Part shown: one piece after another, positions 1 through 6,256 of the stretch
Layout: each line of letters starts with the position of its first letter
How positions within the stretch are numbered: position 1 is the stretch's first letter
Origin: Herpetosiphonaceae bacterium
Lineage (GTDB): Bacteria; Chloroflexota; Chloroflexia; Chloroflexales; Kallotenuaceae
DNA length: 11,025 nt
Direction: 5' to 3'
Assembly: GCA_030147335.1 (NCBI GenBank)
Contig: JASKZZ010000198.1
Location: 1 to 11,025, forward strand
Notes under the pieces: model-generated
Seen by the model: the letters and a program-made list of their open reading frames with translations, nothing else
Database searches by the model: none
Told to the model about the DNA's origin: nothing
Position numbers and translations under genes: made by a program

Positions 1-1
1 T

Positions 2-355
2 GCGCGGGCGGCGCTGGAAGGCGTTACATACCGCTGGGCGCAGATTGCCGGTTTGATGCGGCAAGCGCTCGACAAAACGCCGACGGTGGTTGTAAGTGGC
101 GGTGCTGTTCAGCATTTACCTGCATGGGTTCCATTGATTGCGGATGCTTTGGGACTGCCTGTTGCACAGAGCGGTGAGCCTGAGGCGACGTGTCGAGGCA
201 TTGCACTGCTAGCCATGCAATCGTTAGGTCTCATCCCAAGTGTTGAGTCCCATCCCGCTGTCTTGAGTGCTGTGGTGCAGCCCGATAAGACACGATGGGC
301 CGAGCATCAGGCGGCTATCGAGCGGCAGCAGCAATTATACGAGCGCTTGCTGTAA
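2..355 (+). CDS. FGGY-family carbohydrate kinase, C-terminal fragment (5' end outside window)
   Basis: This frame is open from the window edge to a TAA at 353-355 and gives about 117 residues of the end of a protein. It reads as the second ATP-binding (FGGY_C) domain of a sugar kinase: an ALEG...RWAQI helix, then a strand followed by VVVSGGAVQHLPAW (the GG phosphate-binding turn), an IADALGLPV segment, and EATCRGIALLA, matching the family's ExxxxGxAxLA motif. FGGY kinases phosphorylate gluconate, xylulose, glycerol and similar sugars with ATP in the cytoplasm. The substrate cannot be read from the C-terminus alone. A gluconokinase- or xylulokinase-like role fits the sugar-acid cluster downstream, and it is the only candidate here for the missing 2-keto-3-deoxygluconate kinase step, although KDG kinases usually belong to the PfkB family. 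The fragment is cut by the window, not broken. Confidence 0.8.
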   Translation, partial: ARAALEGVTYRWAQIAGLMRQALDKTPTVVVSGGAVQHLPAWVPLIADALGLPVAQSGEPEATCRGIALLAMQSLGLIPSVESHPAVLSAVVQPDKTRWAEHQAAIERQQQLYERLL

Positions 356-424
356 AACGTCATTGAACAAACGTGTCATATCCAGCAAGTCCGGTCATGC
401 GAGAGGGCGAGAAAGGGAACAACC

Positions 425-1177
425 ATGACAATCGACCTCACGCTATGGCAGTGGGCCTTGCTGCTACTGGCCGGGTTCCTGATAGGGGTCTCGAAAACGG
501 GAATCACCGGACTTGGCGGCTTTGCAGTGGCAGTGTTCAGCTTGAGCCTACCTACGCGTGAAGCAGTGGGAGCAGTCTTGCCCGTGCTAATTACCGCCGA
601 TATTGTTGCGGTGCTGGTGTATCGACGACACGTTGTTTGGTCGTACTTGTTCCGTCTTTTTCCCTCGGCAGCGGTAGGCGTCGTCGCCGGTTATTTTGCC
701 TTGGGCTGGATCAACGATCGGCAGGTGACGCTCCTGGTCGGCGCTATCCTGTTGACACTGGTTGTTCTGCAATGGTGGAGACGGCAACCCCTTGTGCCCG
801 ACGCGAACCCCATCGACGTGCCACACAATCACTGGTTCGGCGCGGCAGTCGGCGTTCTCGCCGGCTTTACGACAATGGTCGCCAACGCGGCTGGGCCGAT
901 TATGGCGTTGTATCTGTTGACAATGCGTTTGCCGAAACTGGCATTTGTCGGCACGACGGCCTGGTATTTTATGCTGTTGAATCTCTTCAAAGTGCCATTC
1001 AGTGTCGGCCTCGGCTTGATCACGCCTGCCTCACTCGCACTCGACCTGCGGGTGGCACCCCTAGCTATTTTGGGAGCGCTTTCCGGCCGGATACTCATTC
1101 GCCATATTGACCAGACGCTTTTTGAAAATCTGGTGCTGGCCTTTACATTCCTTGCGGCCGTAAAGCTCTTGCTCTAG
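425..1177 (+). CDS. TauE/SafE-family (DUF81) membrane transporter
   Basis: A 250-residue, highly hydrophobic protein with about eight or nine predicted membrane segments (roughly 7-23, 32-42, 47-68, 78-96, 100-117, 136-166, 172-190, 206-224, 231-250). Two family hallmarks are visible: the N-terminal GVSKTGITGLGGF loop and the repeat-related GFTTMVANAAGPIM segment near 147-160. The length is normal for the family. The ATG at 425 is preceded by AAGGG at about 413-417, a good ribosome site. TauE/SafE proteins are inner-membrane carriers implicated in export of sulfite, sulfoacetate or other small organic anions. Here it lies 69 bases after the kinase and 93 bases before the aldo/keto reductase, so it may move a sugar-derived acid, but no substrate can be read from the sequence. 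The family call is firm and the substrate is unknown. Confidence 0.85.
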   Translation: MTIDLTLWQWALLLLAGFLIGVSKTGITGLGGFAVAVFSLSLPTREAVGAVLPVLITADIVAVLVYRRHVVWSYLFRLFPSAAVGVVAGYFALGWINDRQVTLLVGAILLTLVVLQWWRRQPLVPDANPIDVPHNHWFGAAVGVLAGFTTMVANAAGPIMALYLLTMRLPKLAFVGTTAWYFMLLNLFKVPFSVGLGLITPASLALDLRVAPLAILGALSGRILIRHIDQTLFENLVLAFTFLAAVKLLL

Positions 1178-1193
1178 CCGAAGCCGCGAAGAT

Positions 1194-1222
1194 CGGACAA
1201 TGTTCGGCGAGAAACGTATAGT
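1194..1222 (+). promoter_or_regulatory. Candidate sigma70-type promoter before the aldo/keto reductase
   Basis: CGGACA at 1194-1199 matches four of six bases of a -35 box. It is separated by exactly 17 bases from TATAGT at 1217-1222, which matches five of six bases of a -10 box. Transcription would start near 1229 and leave a leader of about 40 bases carrying the AAGGAG ribosome site. It lies in one of the two widest intergenic gaps in this region, so an internal promoter is reasonable. This is a consensus match by eye and could be chance. Confidence 0.3.
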
Positions 1223-1270
1223 GCTTGCTCGGACGAATCGAGCGCCAACGAGAGAAGGAGAACATACAAC

Positions 1271-2257
1271 ATGGAATATCGCGAGTTTGGACGTACAGGG
1301 TGGCAGATTTCCGCAATAAGCTATGGCGCGTGGGCGATTGGTGGCGATGCGTGGGGCCGCACCGACGACAAGAAATCGTTGGAGTCGCTGCATGCGGCGA
1401 TTGACCTCGGGGTTAACTTCATTGACACGGCGGACGTGTACGGCGATGGCCATTCAGAGCGATTGATCGCGCAGTTGCGCCGCGAACGGAGTGAGCAGAT
1501 CATCGTTGCGACGAAAGTTGGTCGACGCCTCAAACCACATGCGGCGAGCGGATATAACCGTGAGAATTTGACAGCGTTTGTCGAGCGAAGCTTGCGTAAT
1601 CTGGAGACCGAAGCGCTTGACCTTGTGCAGCTGCATTGTCCGCCGTCTGAGGTGTACGCTATGCCCGAAGTTTTCGGCATCCTCGACGATCTCGTTCAGG
1701 CGGGCAAGCTGCGCTTTTACGGCGTCAGCGTGGAGCGTGTGGACGAAGCGCTACGGGCCATACAGCATCCGGGGGTCCAATCCGTACAGATTATCTTCAA
1801 CATGTTCCGGCTTAAGCCAGTTGAGCAATTTTTTCCAATGGCACACGAACGGCGGGTCGGTATTCTCGCGCGCGTACCGTTGGCGAGTGGTCTGCTCAGC
1901 GGAAAGTTACGGGCTGAAACAGAGTTCGCCGCGACCGATCACCGCAACTACAACCGTCATGGTGAGTCGTTTGATGCAGGCGAGACCTTTAGCGGTGTCG
2001 ATTATGAGACTGGACTCCAGGCTGTTGAGGAACTACGCGTCCTCGTGCCGGAAGGAGCCACCATGGCTCAACTAGCTCTCCGTTGGATTTTGATGTTCCC
2101 AGAGGTAACTGCGGCTATTCCGGGTGCCAAGGATAGGCAGCAAGCCGCAAACAACGTACAGGCGATCGAACTCCCTCCGCTGTCTGATGCAGCGATGGCG
2201 CAGGTTCAAGAGGTGTATGATCGCTATTTCCGTCCAGCAATTCATTCTCGATGGTAG
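1271..2257 (+). CDS. Aldo/keto reductase, possible sugar or uronate oxidoreductase
   Basis: A 328-residue (alpha/beta)8-barrel NADPH-dependent oxidoreductase. It opens with MEYREFGRTGWQISAISYG, the classic AKR beginning. The catalytic tetrad is complete: Asp52 and Tyr57 in FIDTADVYG, Lys82 in VATKVG, and His122 in LVQLHCP. The C-terminal IPGAKDRQQAANN segment is the family's cofactor-phosphate region. The ATG at 1271 follows AAGGAG at about 1256-1261. Members of this AKR branch act on sugars and aldehydes such as fucose, galactose or xylose, and on assorted carbonyls. In this hexuronate cluster it could stand in for a tagaturonate or galacturonate reductase, since no uxaB-type gene is visible, or it could oxidise rhamnose or fucose released from rhamnogalacturonan. 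These roles are inference; only the enzyme class is supported. Confidence 0.88.
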   Translation: MEYREFGRTGWQISAISYGAWAIGGDAWGRTDDKKSLESLHAAIDLGVNFIDTADVYGDGHSERLIAQLRRERSEQIIVATKVGRRLKPHAASGYNRENLTAFVERSLRNLETEALDLVQLHCPPSEVYAMPEVFGILDDLVQAGKLRFYGVSVERVDEALRAIQHPGVQSVQIIFNMFRLKPVEQFFPMAHERRVGILARVPLASGLLSGKLRAETEFAATDHRNYNRHGESFDAGETFSGVDYETGLQAVEELRVLVPEGATMAQLALRWILMFPEVTAAIPGAKDRQQAANNVQAIELPPLSDAAMAQVQEVYDRYFRPAIHSRW

Positions 2258-2297
2258 CTCTCAGTTGTCTTTGTCAATTAAAGGGTGTTGGGAGCTA
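2255..2297 (+). repeat. Nested inverted repeat in the gap before the GH105 gene
   Basis: TAGCTCTC at 2255-2262 can pair over eight positions (one G-U) with GGGAGCTA at 2290-2297. Inside the loop, CTTT at 2269-2272 pairs with AAAG at 2280-2283, extendable by one wobble. The outer arm begins at the stop codon of the aldo/keto reductase and the structure ends 14 bases before the GH105 ribosome site. There is no T-run after it, so it does not look like an intrinsic terminator. It may be an mRNA-processing or stabilising hairpin between cistrons, or chance. Confidence 0.35.
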
Positions 2298-2323
2298 CAT
2301 CGTTTGTGTTAGGAAGGGACGAT

Positions 2324-3463
2324 ATGAAAGCAGTGAGTGCAGAAGGTCAGGCCGTTGTCGACCAACGGTGGTCCGTACGGATGGCTAATTCAGTCATCGC
2401 GCGTCACCCAGCCAGTGCTGCGCAGTGGCACTACGAGCATGGCTTAGTCCTAAAGGCGATCGAGCAAGTGTGGCAGGCAACGCGTGAGGAGCGCTATTGG
2501 CGCTTCGTCAAGGATACGGTTGACCTATTTGTTGGTCCTGCCGGCGATATTCGGACATACAGGCTCCAAGAATACAACCTTGATCAGATCAACCCCGGCA
2601 AGGTGCTCTTTTCGTTGTACCGAGTCACGGGTGACGAGCGATATAAGCACGCGATCGTCCACTTACGGAAGCAACTAGACGGCCAGCCGCGCACGAACTC
2701 GGGTGGCTTTTGGCATAAACAAATCTACCCGTATCAGATGTGGCTGGACGGAATCTATATGGCGGCGCCGTTTTATGCCGAGTATGGCCAAACATTCGAC
2801 GATCCGACTGCGTTTGACGATGTAGCCCATCAAATTATCTTGATCGAGCAGCACACGCGCGATCCCGAAACTGGCCTGTTGTATCATGCCTGGGACGAAA
2901 GCAAGCAACAGCGTTGGGCCAATCCGGAGACAGGTTGGGCTCCGCACTTCTGGGGTCGTGCCATGGCTTGGTATGCTATGGCAATTGTCGACGTACTCGA
3001 TTATTTTCCGCAAAATCACGCACAGCGCGACCATATTATTGCCATTTTCCGCCGCATGAGCGACGCTGTTGCGCGTGTGCAAGACAAACCAACCGGCCTG
3101 TGGTACCAGGTGCTGGATCAAGGGCAACGTGAAGGTAATTATCTGGAAGCGTCCGCGTCGTGTATGTTCGTGTATGCGATTGCAAAAGGGGCGAACAAGG
3201 GTTACCTGCCGGAGCAGTTCGTGGAAATTGCTCGCAACGGCTATGAAGGGATCTTGCAGGAGTTCGTTAAGGTCGACCAGCAAGGCCTGGTCACGCTTGA
3301 AAGGATTTGCGCGGTTGCGGGCCTTGGTGGAAACCCTTATCGTGACGGCTCCTTTAAGTATTACGTGAACGAACGAGTGGCAGCAAACGATTACAAAGGC
3401 CTCGGCCCTTTTATTCTTGCGTCGCTGGAATTGGAGAAGATGCAGGACGAAGCAACATCATGA
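2324..3463 (+). CDS. GH105 unsaturated rhamnogalacturonyl / uronyl hydrolase
   Basis: From the ATG at 2324 the product has 379 residues, close to the usual GH105 length. That start is preferred over a GTG at 2285 because AGGAAGGGA at 2311-2319 is a strong ribosome site. GH105 enzymes are (alpha/alpha)6 barrels that hydrate the double bond of the terminal 4,5-unsaturated uronate left by pectate or rhamnogalacturonan lyases, releasing the unsaturated uronate. Visible family blocks are YPYQMWLDGIYMAAPFYAEY, whose Asp142 matches the catalytic Asp143 of Bacillus YteR; GWAPHFWGRAMAWYAMA at about 204-220; GNYLEASASCMF at about 271-282; and GGNPYRDGSFKYYV near the end. No signal peptide is seen, so it acts in the cytoplasm on imported oligosaccharides. 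Its stop overlaps the next start as ATGA, tying it to the KdgF-like cupin that would take its product. Uronide or rhamnose linkage preference cannot be read. Confidence 0.92.
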   Translation: MKAVSAEGQAVVDQRWSVRMANSVIARHPASAAQWHYEHGLVLKAIEQVWQATREERYWRFVKDTVDLFVGPAGDIRTYRLQEYNLDQINPGKVLFSLYRVTGDERYKHAIVHLRKQLDGQPRTNSGGFWHKQIYPYQMWLDGIYMAAPFYAEYGQTFDDPTAFDDVAHQIILIEQHTRDPETGLLYHAWDESKQQRWANPETGWAPHFWGRAMAWYAMAIVDVLDYFPQNHAQRDHIIAIFRRMSDAVARVQDKPTGLWYQVLDQGQREGNYLEASASCMFVYAIAKGANKGYLPEQFVEIARNGYEGILQEFVKVDQQGLVTLERICAVAGLGGNPYRDGSFKYYVNERVAANDYKGLGPFILASLELEKMQDEATS

Positions 3464-3801
3464 AAGTTATTGCTCAAGCAGCGCAGGAACCGGTTGTAAC
3501 AATGCCGGAGGGAGCTGAGCGACAGCTGCTAAGCTATGGTGGAAACATCATGCTTGTGCAATTTACGTTCGAGGCTGGCGTAACCGCGGCGATGCATAGC
3601 CATCCACACGAGCAAATCGGATATGTCGTATCCGGCTCGCTCGACTTATTAATGGACGGCAATACGCCGACACGATTGGTTGCAGGATCGAGTTACTACG
3701 TAGCGCCCAACATCAGGCACGGCATTGTTACCCACGCGCCAACGGTCCTGCTCGACTGTTTCACGCCGATCCGTGAGGATTTTTTGCCCGCCGAGGGATA
3801 A
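3460..3801 (+). CDS. kdgF: KdgF-like cupin, unsaturated uronate ring-opening protein
   Basis: A 113-residue single-domain cupin. KdgF speeds conversion of 4,5-unsaturated galacturonate from its ring form to linear 5-keto-4-deoxyuronate. The metal site is visible: His46, His48 and Gln52 in MHSHPHEQIGYVVSG, and His87 in APNIRHG. This matches the three-histidine-plus-glutamine site described for Yersinia KdgF, allowing one residue of shift at the glutamine. The length is also typical. The start ATG lies within the ATGA overlap with the GH105 stop (3460-3463), which implies translational coupling and equal dosage of the two proteins. Small cupins are functionally diverse, so the specific name rests on the metal residues plus the pathway neighbours; a generic cupin is the fallback. 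Confidence 0.85.
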   Translation: MKVIAQAAQEPVVTMPEGAERQLLSYGGNIMLVQFTFEAGVTAAMHSHPHEQIGYVVSGSLDLLMDGNTPTRLVAGSSYYVAPNIRHGIVTHAPTVLLDCFTPIREDFLPAEG

Positions 3802-3885
3802 CATTTGTTCGGTCAAGATGGACGTTCAGCACGTTTGATTACTTCTGATCTTTGAGCGTTGCTGACCCGAATAAGGATAGGTACG

Positions 3886-4704
3886 ATGACAACATATTTT
3901 ACGTCGATTGATGGGCAACAGGGTCTCAATCCAACCGGTGAGAACCCGTGCCGTCTCATCGATTTTGCGCGGCTGGTACTCAGCGATGGCGCTACACACT
4001 CGGGCCAAACCGGCGAACGTGAGGTTTTGTTGGTTCTCTTTGGTGGACGCTGTAGTGTCGAGGTCGGCGGTAGGACGTTTGAAAATGTTGGCAAGCGAGC
4101 CAACGTCTTCGCCGGCAAGCCGCACGCCGTGTATCTACCGGCCAACGCGAGCTACACAATTACTGCGCACGGCAACCTCGACGCGGGGCTTTGTTCCGCG
4201 CCCTCTGATCTAAGCGCAGAGCCGTATGTTATCCAGCCGGAGCAGGTGACAAGTAACGCCATGGGTGCTGCTAGCTTTGCTCGTGAGCTTCGCAACATTC
4301 TTACGGGTAGTGACCAGCCCGAATTGCCTGCCCGGCGGCTGATCGTCGGCGAAACGTTGGTGCCGAGCGGTAACTGGTCCACGTATCCGCCGCACAAGCA
4401 CGAGGTCGACGACCTGCCGCGTGAAGCATTCCACGAGGAGCTGTACTACTTCCGAGTCGATCAACCTGGAGGGTTTGGCCATGCGCGTCATTACAGCCCC
4501 GATCGCGGCTACGATACCACCTACGCCGTACAAGACTCGACCATCCTGATGGTTCCGCACGGCTTTCATACAACGTGCAGCGCTCCGGGCTACACCAATT
4601 ACTTTTTGTGGATGCTTGCGGGTGAGCATCGAACTCAGGCGGTTACGCTCGATCCGGCTCACGCGTGGGTGCAAAAGACGGTTGGGTTGTTGAAGGGTCG
4701 GTAG
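3886..4704 (+). CDS. PF04962 isomerase, IolB-type sequence in the KduI position
   Basis: A 272-residue bicupin; the ATG at 3886 is chosen over a TTG at 3859 because of AAGGATAGG at 3873-3881. PF04962 holds two aldose-ketose isomerases: KduI (5-keto-4-deoxyuronate isomerase) and IolB (5-deoxyglucuronate isomerase of inositol breakdown). The sequence reads as IolB: VPSGNWSTYPPHKHE at 159-173, a long spacer to FHEELYYFRVDQPGGFG, then VPHGFHTTCSAPGY, all matching IolB blocks, whereas KduI has a PCHTHERRMEVYFYF-type block. Likely metal ligands are His170, His172, Glu184 or Glu185, and His228. No other inositol gene is in view. The neighbours are KdgF-like before it and KduD-like after it, exactly where KduI is needed. 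I therefore infer that it isomerises 5-keto-4-deoxyuronate. The family is firm; the substrate is inferred from context. Confidence 0.85.
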   Translation: MTTYFTSIDGQQGLNPTGENPCRLIDFARLVLSDGATHSGQTGEREVLLVLFGGRCSVEVGGRTFENVGKRANVFAGKPHAVYLPANASYTITAHGNLDAGLCSAPSDLSAEPYVIQPEQVTSNAMGAASFARELRNILTGSDQPELPARRLIVGETLVPSGNWSTYPPHKHEVDDLPREAFHEELYYFRVDQPGGFGHARHYSPDRGYDTTYAVQDSTILMVPHGFHTTCSAPGYTNYFLWMLAGEHRTQAVTLDPAHAWVQKTVGLLKGR

Positions 4705-4773
4705 GGCTACGTAAGCGGAGTGATCGCAGCTGTGCCGATGGCGTGCGACGCGCGCCTCGTATTGAGGGGCATG

Positions 4774-5535
4774 ATGGTAGCTGATCTTTTTCGACTGGAC
4801 GGGCAAGTCGCGCTCGTCACCGGTGGCAATAAAGGGCTAGGCCAGGCGATGGCAATTGCGCTCGCACAAGCTGGTGCCGATGTAGCGGTTGTTTCGCATA
4901 GCGGCCAAGGTGATGCAACAGTGTCGGCAATCAATGCGGCTGGTCAACGTGGCTATGCTTTCGCCGCAGATTTGGGGCAAGCTGATGCTGCGCCGGCAAT
5001 CATTGATCAAACCGTTAAGGCGATGGGCAAGATCGATATTCTCGTTAATAATGCCGGCACGATCCGGCGTGCCGATGCCGTGGACACAACGCTTGCAGAT
5101 TTTACTGCGGTTCTTGATGTCAATCTTGTTGGAGTTTGGGCGCTATCGCAGGCGGCCGGTCGACTGATGCAAGAGCAAGGTGGCGGCAAAATCATCAACA
5201 TTGCCTCGTTGCTCTCGTTTCAAGGTGGTATTCGCGTGCCGGCCTACACCGCAGCGAAGCACGCTGTTGCTGGACTGACGAAAGCGCTCGCCAACGAATG
5301 GGCCAAGCACGGTATCAATGTCAACGCCATTGCACCGGGTTATATGGCGACTGATAACACACAAGCACTACGTGATGATCTTGAGCGCAGCCGCCAGATC
5401 ATGGAGCGCATTCCAGCCGGACGTTGGGGCGCTCCCGAGGATTTAGCTGGTGCCATAGTGTTTCTTTCCTCACGTGCCAGCAATTACGTCCAGGGGCATG
5501 TGTTGGTTGTAGACGGTGGCTGGATGGCACGATAA
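4774..5535 (+). CDS. kduD: KduD-like 2-dehydro-3-deoxy-D-gluconate 5-dehydrogenase (SDR)
   Basis: A classical short-chain dehydrogenase. The start at 4774 gives 253 residues, the same as E. coli KduD, and begins MVADLFRLDGQVALVTGG, which aligns with KduD's N-terminus; a further ATG sits at 4771 and a GTG at 4720. GAGGGG at 4764-4769 fits 4774 slightly better than 4771. Visible features are the cofactor turn TGGNKGLG (16-23), NNAG (92-95), and the catalytic Ser145, Tyr158 and Lys162. It ends GGWMAR, typical of this subgroup. KduD reduces 2,5-diketo-3-deoxygluconate to 2-keto-3-deoxygluconate with NAD(P)H in the cytoplasm. The position right after the KduI-type isomerase and before the aldolase supports that role. 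A gluconate 5-dehydrogenase is the main alternative, since sequence alone separates these SDRs poorly. Confidence 0.85.
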   Translation: MVADLFRLDGQVALVTGGNKGLGQAMAIALAQAGADVAVVSHSGQGDATVSAINAAGQRGYAFAADLGQADAAPAIIDQTVKAMGKIDILVNNAGTIRRADAVDTTLADFTAVLDVNLVGVWALSQAAGRLMQEQGGGKIINIASLLSFQGGIRVPAYTAAKHAVAGLTKALANEWAKHGINVNAIAPGYMATDNTQALRDDLERSRQIMERIPAGRWGAPEDLAGAIVFLSSRASNYVQGHVLVVDGGWMAR

Positions 5536-5599
5536 AGAGCGAGGCGCTTCCTAGCCGACGAGTTGGGCAGTGCATGTTGATAAGGATTGAATTGATTGT

Positions 5600-6226
5600 A
5601 TGACGGGCATACTTGGTGACGTGTTGGCCACGCGGATTGTCGCTATTGTTCGTCTCGAACATTACGACCAAGCGGTTCCGCTAACGGAAGCATTGCTGGA
5701 CGGCGGTATTTCGGCGATTGAGTTTACGCTGACCGGTTCGGGCGCACTCGACGCAATTGCAAAGACCCGTGCGGCGGTTGGCGCCAGAGCGCAAATTGGA
5801 GTTGGCACGGTGTTAACGCCCGACGCTGCCGCAGCGGCGATCAGTGCTGGCGCGCAGTTCGTCGTTACACCGGCCTTCCGACCAGCAGTGATCGCCACCT
5901 GCCGGGCGCAAAGCGTGCCGGTGCTGTGCGGCGCGCTTACACCGACAGAAGTATTAGCGGCACACGAGGCTGGCGCAGACGCGATCAAAATCTTTCCGGC
6001 GCGTTCGGTCGGTCCACAGTATTTGCGTGATCTGCTCGCACCACTGCCAAACCTTCTGCTTATTCCAACTGGCGGCATCGACGCCGCTAATGCGCGTGCG
6101 TATCTTGATGCCGGAGCAGTGGCAGTCGGTATTGGCGGAAGTCTGATTCCATCGCAAGCGGTCTCCGAACAGGATTGGGCACAGATTACGTCAGCGGCAC
6201 AAAGGTGTGTGGCTGCCATTCAGTAA
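5600..6226 (+). CDS. KDPG/KHG aldolase family (class I) enzyme
   Basis: A 208-residue TIM-barrel aldolase, the usual size for Eda. Eda cleaves 2-keto-3-deoxy-6-phosphogluconate to pyruvate and glyceraldehyde-3-phosphate through a lysine Schiff base. Matching E. coli Eda by eye, Lys130 in AIKIFPA equals the Schiff-base Lys133, Glu41 in IEFTLTGSG equals Glu45, and the TGGI (157-160) and GIGGSL (177-182) loops that hold the phosphate are present. The E. coli Arg49 in EVTLR is a threonine here (Thr45), an unusual change. The ATG at 5600 has AAGGA at about 5582-5586, further upstream than usual. As the last step of the uronate route it fits its place after kduD. It could prefer KDPG, 6-phospho-KDGal or unphosphorylated KDG; the phosphate loops argue for a phosphorylated substrate. 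Confidence 0.88.
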   Translation: MTGILGDVLATRIVAIVRLEHYDQAVPLTEALLDGGISAIEFTLTGSGALDAIAKTRAAVGARAQIGVGTVLTPDAAAAAISAGAQFVVTPAFRPAVIATCRAQSVPVLCGALTPTEVLAAHEAGADAIKIFPARSVGPQYLRDLLAPLPNLLLIPTGGIDAANARAYLDAGAVAVGIGGSLIPSQAVSEQDWAQITSAAQRCVAAIQ

Positions 6227-6256
6227 CGGTACGGCGAGGGTCGATGCTTCACAGCG

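Noticed and set aside
1227..1243. Inverted repeat GCTCG / CGAGC before the aldo/keto reductase
   Set aside because: Five-pair stem with a seven-base loop and no T tract; easily expected by chance.
2675..3283. Minus-strand open frame of 202 codons opposite the GH105 gene
   Set aside because: No recognisable domain or ribosome site, and it is fully covered by a gene with conserved catalytic blocks.
3826..3865. Inverted repeat TCAGCA / TGCTGA in the gap before the PF04962 isomerase gene
   Set aside because: Only six pairs with a 28-base loop and no T-run; too weak to call a terminator or operator.
3886..4704. Assignment of the isomerase to inositol catabolism as true IolB
   Set aside because: The sequence is IolB-like, but no inositol gene is present and the neighbours form an unsaturated-uronate route, so the inositol role was not adopted as the functional call.
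5662..6219. Minus-strand open frame of 185 codons opposite the aldolase
   Set aside because: Low-complexity Ala/Ser-rich translation typical of an antisense shadow, with no motif.
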